6,678 nt of DNA, taken from positions 1 to 6,678 of the forward strand of contig JADHUF010000062.1 of NCBI GenBank assembly GCA_016784625.1, in the 5' to 3' direction. Every line of letters begins with the position of its first letter. Position 1 is the stretch's first letter. The stretch is from Candidatus Nitrosopumilus sp. Its GTDB lineage: Archaea > Thermoproteota > Nitrososphaeria > Nitrososphaerales > Nitrosopumilaceae. Position numbers and translations under genes: made by a program. The notes beneath the pieces were generated by a model that was not told where the DNA came from, did not search any database, and was given only the letters and a program-made list of their open reading frames with translations. Shown one piece after another: positions 1-6,496 of this stretch.

Positions 1-1
1 A

Positions 2-1546
2 ATTGATATTAATTCAAAGATTTCAAAACTTACAAAATTAATTTCAATGAGTAGTGATATTGATGGTCTATCTCAATCTGTTAGTTTTATTAAAAAATAT
101 TTGTTAAAGAAAAAACATTCATTGAAAAAATTAGAAGATTCAATTCAATCCTATAATGAAAGAATTTCTATTTCTGAAAACTCTCTAACCTCAACAAATG
201 AAAATTATACAAATTTGAAATCAAGAATTACTTCAATAATGAACATAAAAGAACAACTAATGAAACGAAATTCTGAATTAACTTCCAGAAATGTACACAT
301 TGAATCAGAAATAATTACAAATGAATCTCATATTGAATCGTTGCATGAACGTATTGCAATTGTTGAAGAAAATTATGCTAGCGGAGAACAAACCCGTATT
401 GCAACTGAGTTATCTAAAATTAATGTAAAGAAAGTAGATCTTGAGAAACTATACACCACAATCATGAATGAGTATCGTGATAAATCTTCTCAACTAACAG
501 TTCTACAAACTGAAGATAATAGAAAGAAATCGCAATCTAAACGACTTTATGATGAAGAAAATTCTTTGAATTTAGAACATCAAGAACTAGAATTAAAGAT
601 TCAAGCATTAGAAAAACAAAAAGAACCAAAAAGTGAAATTCTTGTAAAATTAAGAGAAAAAGAACAAGAACTTATTGCTACTTCTGGTTCTTCTATTGGA
701 CAACTTAAAGAATATGATGATAAACTCAAAATTTTATCTGAAAAAGATAGAGACTTGACAAAACAAATTAGCCTACTGGAGCGTCAATCTGATTCACTGA
801 ATCATGATTTACATGATTTAACAGAAAACGAATCTAAATTAAAGCAAATTCTTTCTGCCTTTGGCTTTGATAAAGACATGGAAACTTTTGACGTTGAACC
901 TATTGTTCAGGGGCTTTCTGCTGAGTTGGCTTCTCTTAATGCATTAAATGCAAAGGCACCTGAAACCTATCTTGAAGTTTCATATGGATACCGTTCAATG
1001 TCTTCAAGAAAGAATTCCCTTGAGGAGGAAAGAAATTCAATCATAAAATTCCTTGAAGACGTTGAAAAAGACAAACGACAAACATTCTTGAATGCATTTG
1101 ATACTGTAGATAAAGAAATTCGTTTAATATTCAATAAAATGACTAATGGAAATGCTTGGTTGGAATTACAAAATGAAGATGACATATTTAATTCTGGAAT
1201 ATCTTATTTAATTCAATTCCCAAATAAACCAAAAAGAGAATCTACATCCATTAGTGGTGGTGAAAAAACATTGGCTGCAATTGTATTTGTACTTGCACTT
1301 CAAAAACTAAAACCTTCTCCGTTTTACCTGTTTGATGAAGTCGATGCACACCTTGATGCCCCAAACTCTGAAAAACTTGCAAAGATCTTAGAAGAAAGAT
1401 CTAAAGAAAGTCAATTCATCTTAGTATCGCTAAAAGATTCTGTTATACAAAAAGCAAAACTGATCTATGGTGTTTTTCCAAAGAATGGGGTTTCACATGT
1501 TGTCACTTACAAAGACAAACGAATGCCATCTGTTAGAACTTCCTAG
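2..1546 (+). CDS. smc: Chromosome segregation protein SMC, C-terminal part (5' end outside window)
   Basis: SMC proteins are ATPases that form long coiled-coil dimers and organise and condense chromosomal DNA. The frame is open from base 2 with no stop, so the ATG at 47 is an internal methionine and the gene begins upstream. About 514 residues are visible. Residues 1 to about 290 are a Lys/Glu/Gln-rich heptad-like coiled coil. The C-terminal ATPase head follows, with the ABC signature SISGGEKT (bases 1247-1270) and Walker B FYLFDE with the D-loop DAHLD (1322-1357). The tail VSLKDSVIQKA is typical of SMC and unlike Rad50. At a usual SMC length of about 1,150-1,200 residues (family knowledge), the window would open just after the hinge; this is inferred. 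Walker A and hinge are not visible. The stop TAG overlaps the stop of the opposing ABC gene. Identity is very secure. Confidence 0.95.
   Translation: MDINSKISKLTKLISMSSDIDGLSQSVSFIKKYLLKKKHSLKKLEDSIQSYNERISISENSLTSTNENYTNLKSRITSIMNIKEQLMKRNSELTSRNVHIESEIITNESHIESLHERIAIVEENYASGEQTRIATELSKINVKKVDLEKLYTTIMNEYRDKSSQLTVLQTEDNRKKSQSKRLYDEENSLNLEHQELELKIQALEKQKEPKSEILVKLREKEQELIATSGSSIGQLKEYDDKLKILSEKDRDLTKQISLLERQSDSLNHDLHDLTENESKLKQILSAFGFDKDMETFDVEPIVQGLSAELASLNALNAKAPETYLEVSYGYRSMSSRKNSLEEERNSIIKFLEDVEKDKRQTFLNAFDTVDKEIRLIFNKMTNGNAWLELQNEDDIFNSGISYLIQFPNKPKRESTSISGGEKTLAAIVFVLALQKLKPSPFYLFDEVDAHLDAPNSEKLAKILEERSKESQFILVSLKDSVIQKAKLIYGVFPKNGVSHVVTYKDKRMPSVRTS
1543..1546. other. Shared stop-codon overlap (CTAG) of smc and the ABC ATPase gene
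   Basis: The palindromic tetramer CTAG carries both stop codons: TAG at 1544-1546 on the + strand ends smc, and TAG read from 1545 to 1543 on the - strand ends the ABC ATPase gene. There is therefore no intergenic space for separate terminators, and each transcript must run into the antisense of the other gene. Confidence 0.9.
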
Positions 1547-2508
1547 TCTAGTTTTACATAACATGCAGCATACTGCTCATCATCAACTTTTTCTAAATTA
1601 GGCTCATCTTTACATTTCTCAATCACATATGGGCATCTTGCCCTAAATCTACATCCCTGATACACATCAATATCTGATGGTTCGTTTATCCTGATTTTCT
1701 TTTCTCTATGGAGATTCTCAGGATCTGGTTCTGAAATTGCATCAATTAGTGCTTGTGTGTATGGGTGTTTTGGATTTAGTAACACTTTGTTAATTGGTCC
1801 ACTTTCTACGATTTTACCAAGATACAAAATTGCAATTTTTTGACCAAAATATCTGGCTGTAGCTAAATCGTGAGTGATATAGACAAATGAAATGTTATAT
1901 TTTTTCTGCAATTCCTGCATTGATTCAAGCATTTCTGCTCTGATTGATACATCTAACATTGAAACTGGTTCATCTGCTATGATCACTTTTGGTTTTAATG
2001 CTAATGCTCTTGCTAAGACCACTCTTTGTCTTTGCCCTCCTGATAGCATGTGTGGGTATTTTTTCACAATCTCTTCAGCAGGTTCTAATTTTACTTCATG
2101 TAACACTTCAATGACTCTTTTCAATCGATCATCTTTATTTCCAATATTGTGAATCTCAAGTGGTTCTGATACAATCCCTCCAATTCGCATTCTTGGATTT
2201 ATGGAATCATATGGATCTTGATGGATCATCTGACAATTCATTCTAATTTTTTCTAAATTCTTTTTCTCATCATTGATTTCTTGTCCTTCGAAAAAAATTT
2301 TCCCAGAATCTGGTTGAATTGATTTAAGAATTAATTTTGCTATAGTTGATTTTCCAGAACCTGATTCTCCTGCCAACACAAATACTTCTCCTTTTTTAAT
2401 AGAAAATGATACGTCATCTGTGGCTCTAACTGTGTTTGATTTTGAACCAAACAATCCTTTTTTTGTAAAATGTTTTTTCAAATGCTCTACTCTGAGTATT
2501 TCATCCAC
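1543..2508 (-). CDS. Dipeptide/oligopeptide-type ABC transporter ATP-binding protein (OppF/DppF-like)
   Basis: This is a cytoplasmic ATPase subunit that would power import of peptides or similar solutes through a membrane permease. Its 321 residues carry the full set of ABC motifs: Walker A GESGSGKS (47-54), Q-loop IHQDP (Q97), signature LSGGQ (155-159), Walker B VIIADE (175-180), D-loop SMLD (183-186) and switch His213. The C-terminal extension HPYTQALI followed by cysteines C286, C292, C299 and C316 is the oligo_HPY-type tail of OppD/OppF/DppD/DppF proteins. The length is normal for the family. The start is GTG, two codons after an in-frame TAA, so no upstream start is possible; a TATA-like element lies about 26 bases upstream, suggesting a leaderless mRNA. 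No permease, binding protein or partner ATPase is in the window. Family assignment is firm; the transported substrate, and OppF versus DppF, cannot be decided. Confidence 0.92.
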   Translation of the reverse strand: MDEILRVEHLKKHFTKKGLFGSKSNTVRATDDVSFSIKKGEVFVLAGESGSGKSTIAKLILKSIQPDSGKIFFEGQEINDEKKNLEKIRMNCQMIHQDPYDSINPRMRIGGIVSEPLEIHNIGNKDDRLKRVIEVLHEVKLEPAEEIVKKYPHMLSGGQRQRVVLARALALKPKVIIADEPVSMLDVSIRAEMLESMQELQKKYNISFVYITHDLATARYFGQKIAILYLGKIVESGPINKVLLNPKHPYTQALIDAISEPDPENLHREKKIRINEPSDIDVYQGCRFRARCPYVIEKCKDEPNLEKVDDEQYAACYVKLD

Positions 2509-2530
2509 TTGTTACTGTTGAATGAAGAAG

Positions 2531-2538
2531 TATATCAA
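2531..2538 (-). promoter_or_regulatory. Putative TATA box of the ABC ATPase gene (TTGATATA)
   Basis: Read on the - strand the sequence is TTGATATA, centred about 26 bases upstream of the GTG start at 2508. That is the archaeal TATA-to-start-site spacing, which would put the transcript start at or next to the start codon (leaderless). No Shine-Dalgarno sequence is visible in this gap, which fits. In such AT-rich DNA a chance match is possible. Confidence 0.4.
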
Positions 2539-2573
2539 GAAATATGATTTGTGCGTAAAAAATTAGGATAAAG

Positions 2574-2581
2574 CATTTATG
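2574..2581 (+). promoter_or_regulatory. Putative TATA box of egtD (CATTTATG)
   Basis: The sequence CATTTATG, preceded by the purine-rich GGATAAAG that could serve as a BRE, is centred about 27 bases upstream of the TTG start at 2605. This spacing predicts a transcript starting on the TTG itself, a leaderless mRNA. It also supports choosing TTG 2605 as the start. A match by chance in AT-rich sequence cannot be excluded. Confidence 0.45.
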
Positions 2582-2604
2582 TCAATTAAATACGATTTTA
2601 ATAC

Positions 2605-3627
2605 TTGAGCAACACCCTTCAAAAAAATCTTGATTATAAAAAATACATAGTATCATCTAATCTTCAATACTTTAAACCACATGCTACAAAAATTGAGAAA
2701 ACATTTGCAGAAGAAATCTATTCTAGCTTGAATAGAGATTCAAAATCTATTCATCCAAAGTTTTTTTATGACAAAAAAGGCTCAGATTTATTTGAAAAAA
2801 TCTGTTCTTTGCCTGAATACTATCCTACAAGAACTGAAATCACCATACTTAAGAAATTACAAGATGAATTACCATCCTACATTGATGAAAGTTTCCGATT
2901 GGTAGAACTTGGTAGTGGGACCTCTGTAAAAACTAGATTAATTCTTGATATCTTTACAAAATTACAAAAAACAACTGAATACTTTCCAATAGATATCTCT
3001 GAAATTCTTACAGAAAGCTCTGAGCAATTATTGAAAGACTATGTTGGATTGAACATTACTGGTATTATTGATACCTATGAAGGTGGTTTACAATTTCTTA
3101 AGAATTTTGATGATAAGAAAAATCTGATTATCTTTTTGGGTTCTAGTTTTGGTAATTTTTCTCCAAATGATGGTTACGAATTCTTACAGAAAATAAATTC
3201 TACAATGAAATCAGGCGATCTCTTTTTGATTGGATTGGATTTAGTAAAAGACAAACAAATTTTGGAATCTGCATATGATGACTCTCAAGATGTAACTGCA
3301 GAATTTAATCTTAATATCCTTTCTAGAATTAATGATGAACTTGATGCTGATTTTTACTTGAAAAATTTTGAACATCATGCAATTTACAATGAAGAAGAAC
3401 AACGAATTGAGATGTATCTAAAATCACTTGTAAATCAATCAGTTATTGTATCCAAATCTAATCTTTTATTGAATTTAGAAAAAGATGAATTAATTCATAC
3501 TGAGTATTCTCATAAATATCGATTATCTCAAATTCATGAATTACTTACTAGTACAGGATTTGAAATTAAACATACATGGTTAGATACTAACAAGCATTTT
3601 TCACTAACTTTGGTATCAAAAAATTAG
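2605..3627 (+). CDS. egtD: L-histidine Nalpha-methyltransferase EgtD (hercynine synthesis)
   Basis: EgtD uses three S-adenosylmethionine molecules to trimethylate the alpha-amino group of histidine, giving hercynine, the first step of ergothioneine synthesis. The 340-residue protein has the family pattern throughout: FYD (54-56), LPEYYPTRTE (69-78), SAM motif I ELGSGTS (101-107), PIDIS (128-132), LGSSFGNF (178-185), AYDD (223-226) and TEYSHKYR (299-306). From memory of mycobacterial EgtD, Tyr39, Tyr56, Asn166, Tyr206, Glu282 and Ser284 bind histidine; the likely counterparts here are Y55, Y72, N184, Y224, E300 and S302, all present. The start is TTG, because an in-frame TAA lies two codons upstream and no usable ATG is near the N-terminus. 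The gene converges on egtB, the enzyme using its product, and shares four bases with it. Identity is secure. Confidence 0.93.
   Translation: MSNTLQKNLDYKKYIVSSNLQYFKPHATKIEKTFAEEIYSSLNRDSKSIHPKFFYDKKGSDLFEKICSLPEYYPTRTEITILKKLQDELPSYIDESFRLVELGSGTSVKTRLILDIFTKLQKTTEYFPIDISEILTESSEQLLKDYVGLNITGIIDTYEGGLQFLKNFDDKKNLIIFLGSSFGNFSPNDGYEFLQKINSTMKSGDLFLIGLDLVKDKQILESAYDDSQDVTAEFNLNILSRINDELDADFYLKNFEHHAIYNEEEQRIEMYLKSLVNQSVIVSKSNLLLNLEKDELIHTEYSHKYRLSQIHELLTSTGFEIKHTWLDTNKHFSLTLVSKN
3624..3627. other. Shared stop-codon overlap (TTAG) of egtD and egtB
   Basis: TAG at 3625-3627 on the + strand ends egtD, and TAA read from 3626 to 3624 on the - strand ends egtB. The two ergothioneine genes thus overlap tail to tail by four bases, leaving no room for a terminator between them. 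Confidence 0.9.
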
Positions 3628-4934
3628 ATATCTTCTGCACATCTAAAGCCTGAAAATAACCATCGTTCATCTAATCTAAAGAAATTCCTGTAACTTCCTC
3701 TAATTGACATTTTTGGAGTTCCAAATGATCCCCCTCTCAAGACTTTTTGGTTTGTAAACCATTTGTCATTGTACTCATCAAATCCTGTTTTGAATCCAGG
3801 GTACCCAGTAAATTCTGAGGCTGTCCATTCCCATACATCTCCAATCATTTGTTGGCATCCTGATTGGCTAACTCCTTTTGGGTATGTTCCAATTTCAGTG
3901 CATCCCCAATAGTATGATTCAAGAAGATTACTTTTTTCTTCAGTTGGGCTCTCATTTCCCCAAGGATATCTTGTTTTTTCTTGTTTTTCTTCATTCCAAC
4001 AAGCTGCTTTTTCCCACTCTGCTTCAGTTGGGAGCCTTTTTCCAGCCCAATTACAATATGCATCTGCTTCATAGTAACTCACATGACATACAGGTTCATT
4101 TGGATTGATTTTTCTAATTCCTAAAAAGTCTCTTACATTCCATTCATTATCGATTTTTTCCCAGTACATTGGGGTTTTCCATTTATTTTCTTTAACTTTC
4201 TCCCATCCATCTGACAACCAATATTTGTATGTCTCATATCCTCCATCCTCGATGAATTCTAAATATTGTTGATTTGTTACTGGAAACTCATCTATCTTGT
4301 AATCATTCATGTACACTTTGTGTTCTGGTAATTCAATATCATAACAATAGTCTTCTCCATTGTACCCCATTGTGTATATCCCTCCTTTGATCTCCACAGA
4401 TTTTTTTTCAACTTTATTTTGCTTTGGAATATTGTTTTTTCTTATTGGTCTGTATTGTTCTGCAAGTAAATGTTGTAAATCATATGTCAATAACTCTTGA
4501 TGTTGACATTCATGATGAAATCCCATAGTGATTAATCTTGCTGCATCATTACTCAAAGTTTGAGATTCAATAAATTCCTCCACTCTTTGATTAATTGTGT
4601 TAAAGTATTGGAAAATTTGATCAACTGTAGGCCTTGAACTCACTCCTCGTAATCCTTTATCATGTGGCACTCCAAATTGCTGATAGTAAGAATTGAGATA
4701 TTCTGAAAATTCTTTTGAATAAAATTCATAATTTTTATCCAATTTACTCATAATTGCTTCATAAATCCAACTTACATGACCGATGTGCCATTTTGGAGGA
4801 CTCATAAAAAATGCAGTTTGAACAATAAAATCATCTTTCTCCAAAGTCTTTACAAGTTCAAGTGTTCTGCTCCTTGTTTCTCTAAACAGTTCTAGTAGTG
4901 GTCTTTTTTGTTCTAATTCTAAACTTGAAGCCAT
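3624..4934 (-). CDS. egtB: Ergothioneine biosynthesis protein EgtB (iron-dependent sulfoxide synthase)
   Basis: EgtB is a mononuclear non-heme iron enzyme that uses O2 to join the sulfur of gamma-glutamylcysteine or cysteine to C2 of hercynine's imidazole, forming a sulfoxide. The 436 residues show two domains. The N-terminal DinB-like domain (about 10-165) contains MSPPKWHIGH and FHHECQHQE, whose H53, H141 and H145 match the three iron-ligand histidines. The C-terminal FGE-sulfatase-like domain (about 180-436) contains GGIYTMG, FPVTNQQY, RLPTEAEWEKAA, GDVWEWTAS, KVLRGGSF and the terminal GFRCAED. The length is typical of EgtB and too short for OvoA, which carries an added methyltransferase domain. 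The start is ATG. It lies 47 bases downstream of proS on the same strand, so co-transcription is possible, though a TATA-like element in the gap could serve it alone. The sulfur donor (Cys or gamma-Glu-Cys) cannot be settled by eye. Confidence 0.92.
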   Translation of the reverse strand: MASSLELEQKRPLLELFRETRSRTLELVKTLEKDDFIVQTAFFMSPPKWHIGHVSWIYEAIMSKLDKNYEFYSKEFSEYLNSYYQQFGVPHDKGLRGVSSRPTVDQIFQYFNTINQRVEEFIESQTLSNDAARLITMGFHHECQHQELLTYDLQHLLAEQYRPIRKNNIPKQNKVEKKSVEIKGGIYTMGYNGEDYCYDIELPEHKVYMNDYKIDEFPVTNQQYLEFIEDGGYETYKYWLSDGWEKVKENKWKTPMYWEKIDNEWNVRDFLGIRKINPNEPVCHVSYYEADAYCNWAGKRLPTEAEWEKAACWNEEKQEKTRYPWGNESPTEEKSNLLESYYWGCTEIGTYPKGVSQSGCQQMIGDVWEWTASEFTGYPGFKTGFDEYNDKWFTNQKVLRGGSFGTPKMSIRGSYRNFFRLDERWLFSGFRCAEDI

Positions 4935-4960
4935 TATTGAAAAATTATATTTTTTGCATT

Positions 4961-4969
4961 ATTATATTT
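4961..4969 (-). promoter_or_regulatory. Possible TATA box of egtB (AAATATAAT)
   Basis: Within the 47-base gap between proS and egtB, the - strand reads AAATATAAT, centred about 31 bases upstream of the egtB ATG. It would give a transcript with a leader of only a few bases. The gap is almost entirely A and T, so this is weak evidence, and read-through from proS is an equally good explanation for egtB expression. Confidence 0.25.
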
Positions 4970-4981
4970 GCGGGTAGATTT

Positions 4982-6436
4982 CTAATATCCTCTTGCAAAA
5001 ATTGGAATAGATACACTTTGTTCTTGACAGTACATGCATTTTTTGTTTGTATTTTCACTATTAAATGGAATAACTCTGATATCTGCCCCTGTCTCTTCTT
5101 TGATTTTTTCTTCACATTCTAATTTTCCACACCAAGGAGCATGAATGAAACCTCCTTTCTCTATCTTTGATTTGAATTCTGTATAGTCTGAAATATCTAT
5201 GGAATTTCTCTTTCCTTGCTCTTTGGCTATTTTTAGCATCTCACTTTGAATTTCTTCTAACATTGTAGGGATTTTTTCAATTTCTGTAAAATCTAAACTT
5301 GATTTTTCACGATTGTATCTCTTTGCCAAAACAACACTTTGTTTTTCTATATCTTTAGGTCCAATCTCTATTCGTATGGGGACTCCTTTTAATTCCCAGT
5401 CATTGAATTTGTATCCTGGAGATAATTCACTTCTGTCATCAACATGTACTCTGATGTCTTTTGACTCTAGAGTTTCTTTAATTTCTTGCACTTTGGGTAA
5501 TACTTTGTCTTTACCTTCATCATTTTTGTATATTGGTATAATTACAACTTGAATTGGGGCAATTCTTGGTGGTAAAACAAGCCCTTGATCATCTCCATGA
5601 ATCATAATCATTGCGCCAATTAGTCTCCAAGATACTCCCCATGAAGTTTGCCATGCAAAATGTTCTACATTGTCTTTATCTGCAAATTTCACTTCAAATG
5701 GTTTTGAAAAATTTTGTCCTAGAAAATGTGATGTGCCCATTTGGAGTGCTTTTCCATCAGGCATAATTGATTCCATGGTTGTTGTGTATACTGCACCAAC
5801 AAACTTTTCTTTCTCACTTTTCTTTCCTGTTGCTACTGGAATTGCCAGTTCTTCCTCCACAGTTTTTTTATAAATCTCTAAAATTTTCATCACTTCTTCT
5901 TCTGCTTCATTTTGTGTTGTGTGTACTGTATGTCCTTCCTGCCACAAAAATTCTGATGTCCTAAGAAATGGCTTTGTTCCTTTAATTTCTGCTCTTAATG
6001 CAGTGTTCCAAAAATTAATCTTTAATGGTAGATCTCTCCAACTTTGAATCCATTTGGCATACAAAGTATACGCTAAAGTTTCAGATGTTGGTCTCAATGC
6101 GAGTCTATCTCCTATCTCGTTGTCTCCTGAATGAGTAACCCAAAATACTTCAGGGTTAAATCCTGTAAAGTGTTTTTGTTCTTTTCCTAATAATGATTCT
6201 GGAATGAGTATGGGTAGAAATCCATTCCTGATTCCATTATTTGCAAATTTTTTATCAAATGTGTTTCTTAATGATTCCCAAATGGAATACCCATCTGGTC
6301 TAAGTACAATAAGTCCCTTAACTGGAGCATAATCTGCAAGCTTGGCTTTGAGAACTACTTGTGTGTACCATTCACTGAAATCTTCTTTTTTTGAAACTGT
6401 AATTCCAATGTCTTCTTTACTCAAACTAACATTCAA
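4982..6436 (-). CDS. proS: Prolyl-tRNA synthetase, archaeal/eukaryotic type
   Basis: This cytoplasmic class II enzyme charges tRNA-Pro with proline. In the 484-residue reading, motif 1 lies around 50-80 (GYSIWES to PILIPESLL), the proline-site loop is RPTSET (115-120), motif 2 includes LRAE and FLRTSEFLWQEGHT (147-170), and motif 3 is HGDDQGLVLPPRIAP (280-294). An anticodon-binding domain follows (about 295-400). The C-terminal domain has cysteines C436, C441, C467 and C470, a zinc-site pattern, and ends in ARGY, characteristic of the archaeal/eukaryotic form. The bacterial editing insertion between motifs 2 and 3 is absent. The start is uncertain: TTG at 6436 is the first possible, since an in-frame TAA lies at 6448-6446, but TTG at 6424 (giving SKEDIGITV) is as plausible. 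No ATG is available. It may be transcribed with egtB downstream. Confidence 0.96.
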   Translation of the reverse strand: MNVSLSKEDIGITVSKKEDFSEWYTQVVLKAKLADYAPVKGLIVLRPDGYSIWESLRNTFDKKFANNGIRNGFLPILIPESLLGKEQKHFTGFNPEVFWVTHSGDNEIGDRLALRPTSETLAYTLYAKWIQSWRDLPLKINFWNTALRAEIKGTKPFLRTSEFLWQEGHTVHTTQNEAEEEVMKILEIYKKTVEEELAIPVATGKKSEKEKFVGAVYTTTMESIMPDGKALQMGTSHFLGQNFSKPFEVKFADKDNVEHFAWQTSWGVSWRLIGAMIMIHGDDQGLVLPPRIAPIQVVIIPIYKNDEGKDKVLPKVQEIKETLESKDIRVHVDDRSELSPGYKFNDWELKGVPIRIEIGPKDIEKQSVVLAKRYNREKSSLDFTEIEKIPTMLEEIQSEMLKIAKEQGKRNSIDISDYTEFKSKIEKGGFIHAPWCGKLECEEKIKEETGADIRVIPFNSENTNKKCMYCQEQSVSIPIFARGY

Positions 6437-6496
6437 AGAATTAATTTAACTAATGAGCCTTTCGTGAGAATCTTAATGTTTTAGATTGATTGATTA
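6437..6496 (-). promoter_or_regulatory. Short intergenic region upstream of proS
   Basis: These 60 bases lie between the small cysteine protein's stop and proS on the same strand. A TATA-like TTAAATTAA occurs on the - strand at 6449-6441, about 21 bases before the alternative proS start at 6424. That spacing is slightly short, so a proS promoter here is only a suggestion. No Shine-Dalgarno site is visible before either candidate start. Confidence 0.3.

Larger units (their letters stand above)
2509..2604. promoter_or_regulatory. Divergent intergenic promoter region between the ABC ATPase gene and egtD
   Basis: These 96 bases separate two head-to-head genes and must hold both promoters. In-frame stops just upstream of each start (a TAA two codons before the GTG at 2508, and a TAA at 2599-2601 before the TTG at 2605) show that neither gene extends further into it. 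TATA-like elements are listed separately. I see no convincing inverted repeat that would mark an operator. Confidence 0.6.

Noticed and set aside
967..1185. Open frame of about 72 codons on the - strand inside smc
   Set aside because: It lies fully opposite a well-supported gene, has no recognisable motif, and is serine/phenylalanine-rich as expected from the complement of AT-rich coding DNA.
47..1546. The ATG at 47 as the true start of a roughly 499-residue protein
   Set aside because: The same frame is open to the left edge (from base 2) and the protein is clearly the C-terminal coiled coil and head of SMC, so this methionine is internal.
1..1546. Rad50 instead of SMC
   Set aside because: The signature and tail (SGGEKTLAAIVFVLALQ, FDEVDAHLD, SLKDSVIQKA) match SMC, and no zinc-hook CxxC is visible in the coiled coil.
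3845..4108. Two open frames of about 75 codons overlapping egtB, one on each strand
   Set aside because: Both are covered by the intact EgtB domain sequence, show no family features and have no promoter or ribosome-binding signal.
3624..4934. Assignment of the sulfoxide synthase as OvoA (ovothiol pathway)
   Set aside because: OvoA carries an additional C-terminal methyltransferase domain and is much longer; this protein ends right after the FGE-sulfatase-like domain and is paired with EgtD, pointing to ergothioneine.
4898..5122. Hydrophobic open frame on the + strand across the egtB-proS gap, resembling a small membrane protein
   Set aside because: It is the complement of the start of egtB and the zinc domain of proS; runs of F, I and L arise from A-rich codons read on the other strand.
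5313..5964. Three small + strand open frames opposite proS
   Set aside because: All are antisense to highly conserved ProS motifs and have serine/leucine/phenylalanine-rich content typical of shadows.
6469..6487. Inverted repeat AATCT...AGATT as a terminator after the small cysteine gene
   Set aside because: The stem is only five base pairs with a nine-base loop and no following T run, so it is well within chance for this composition.
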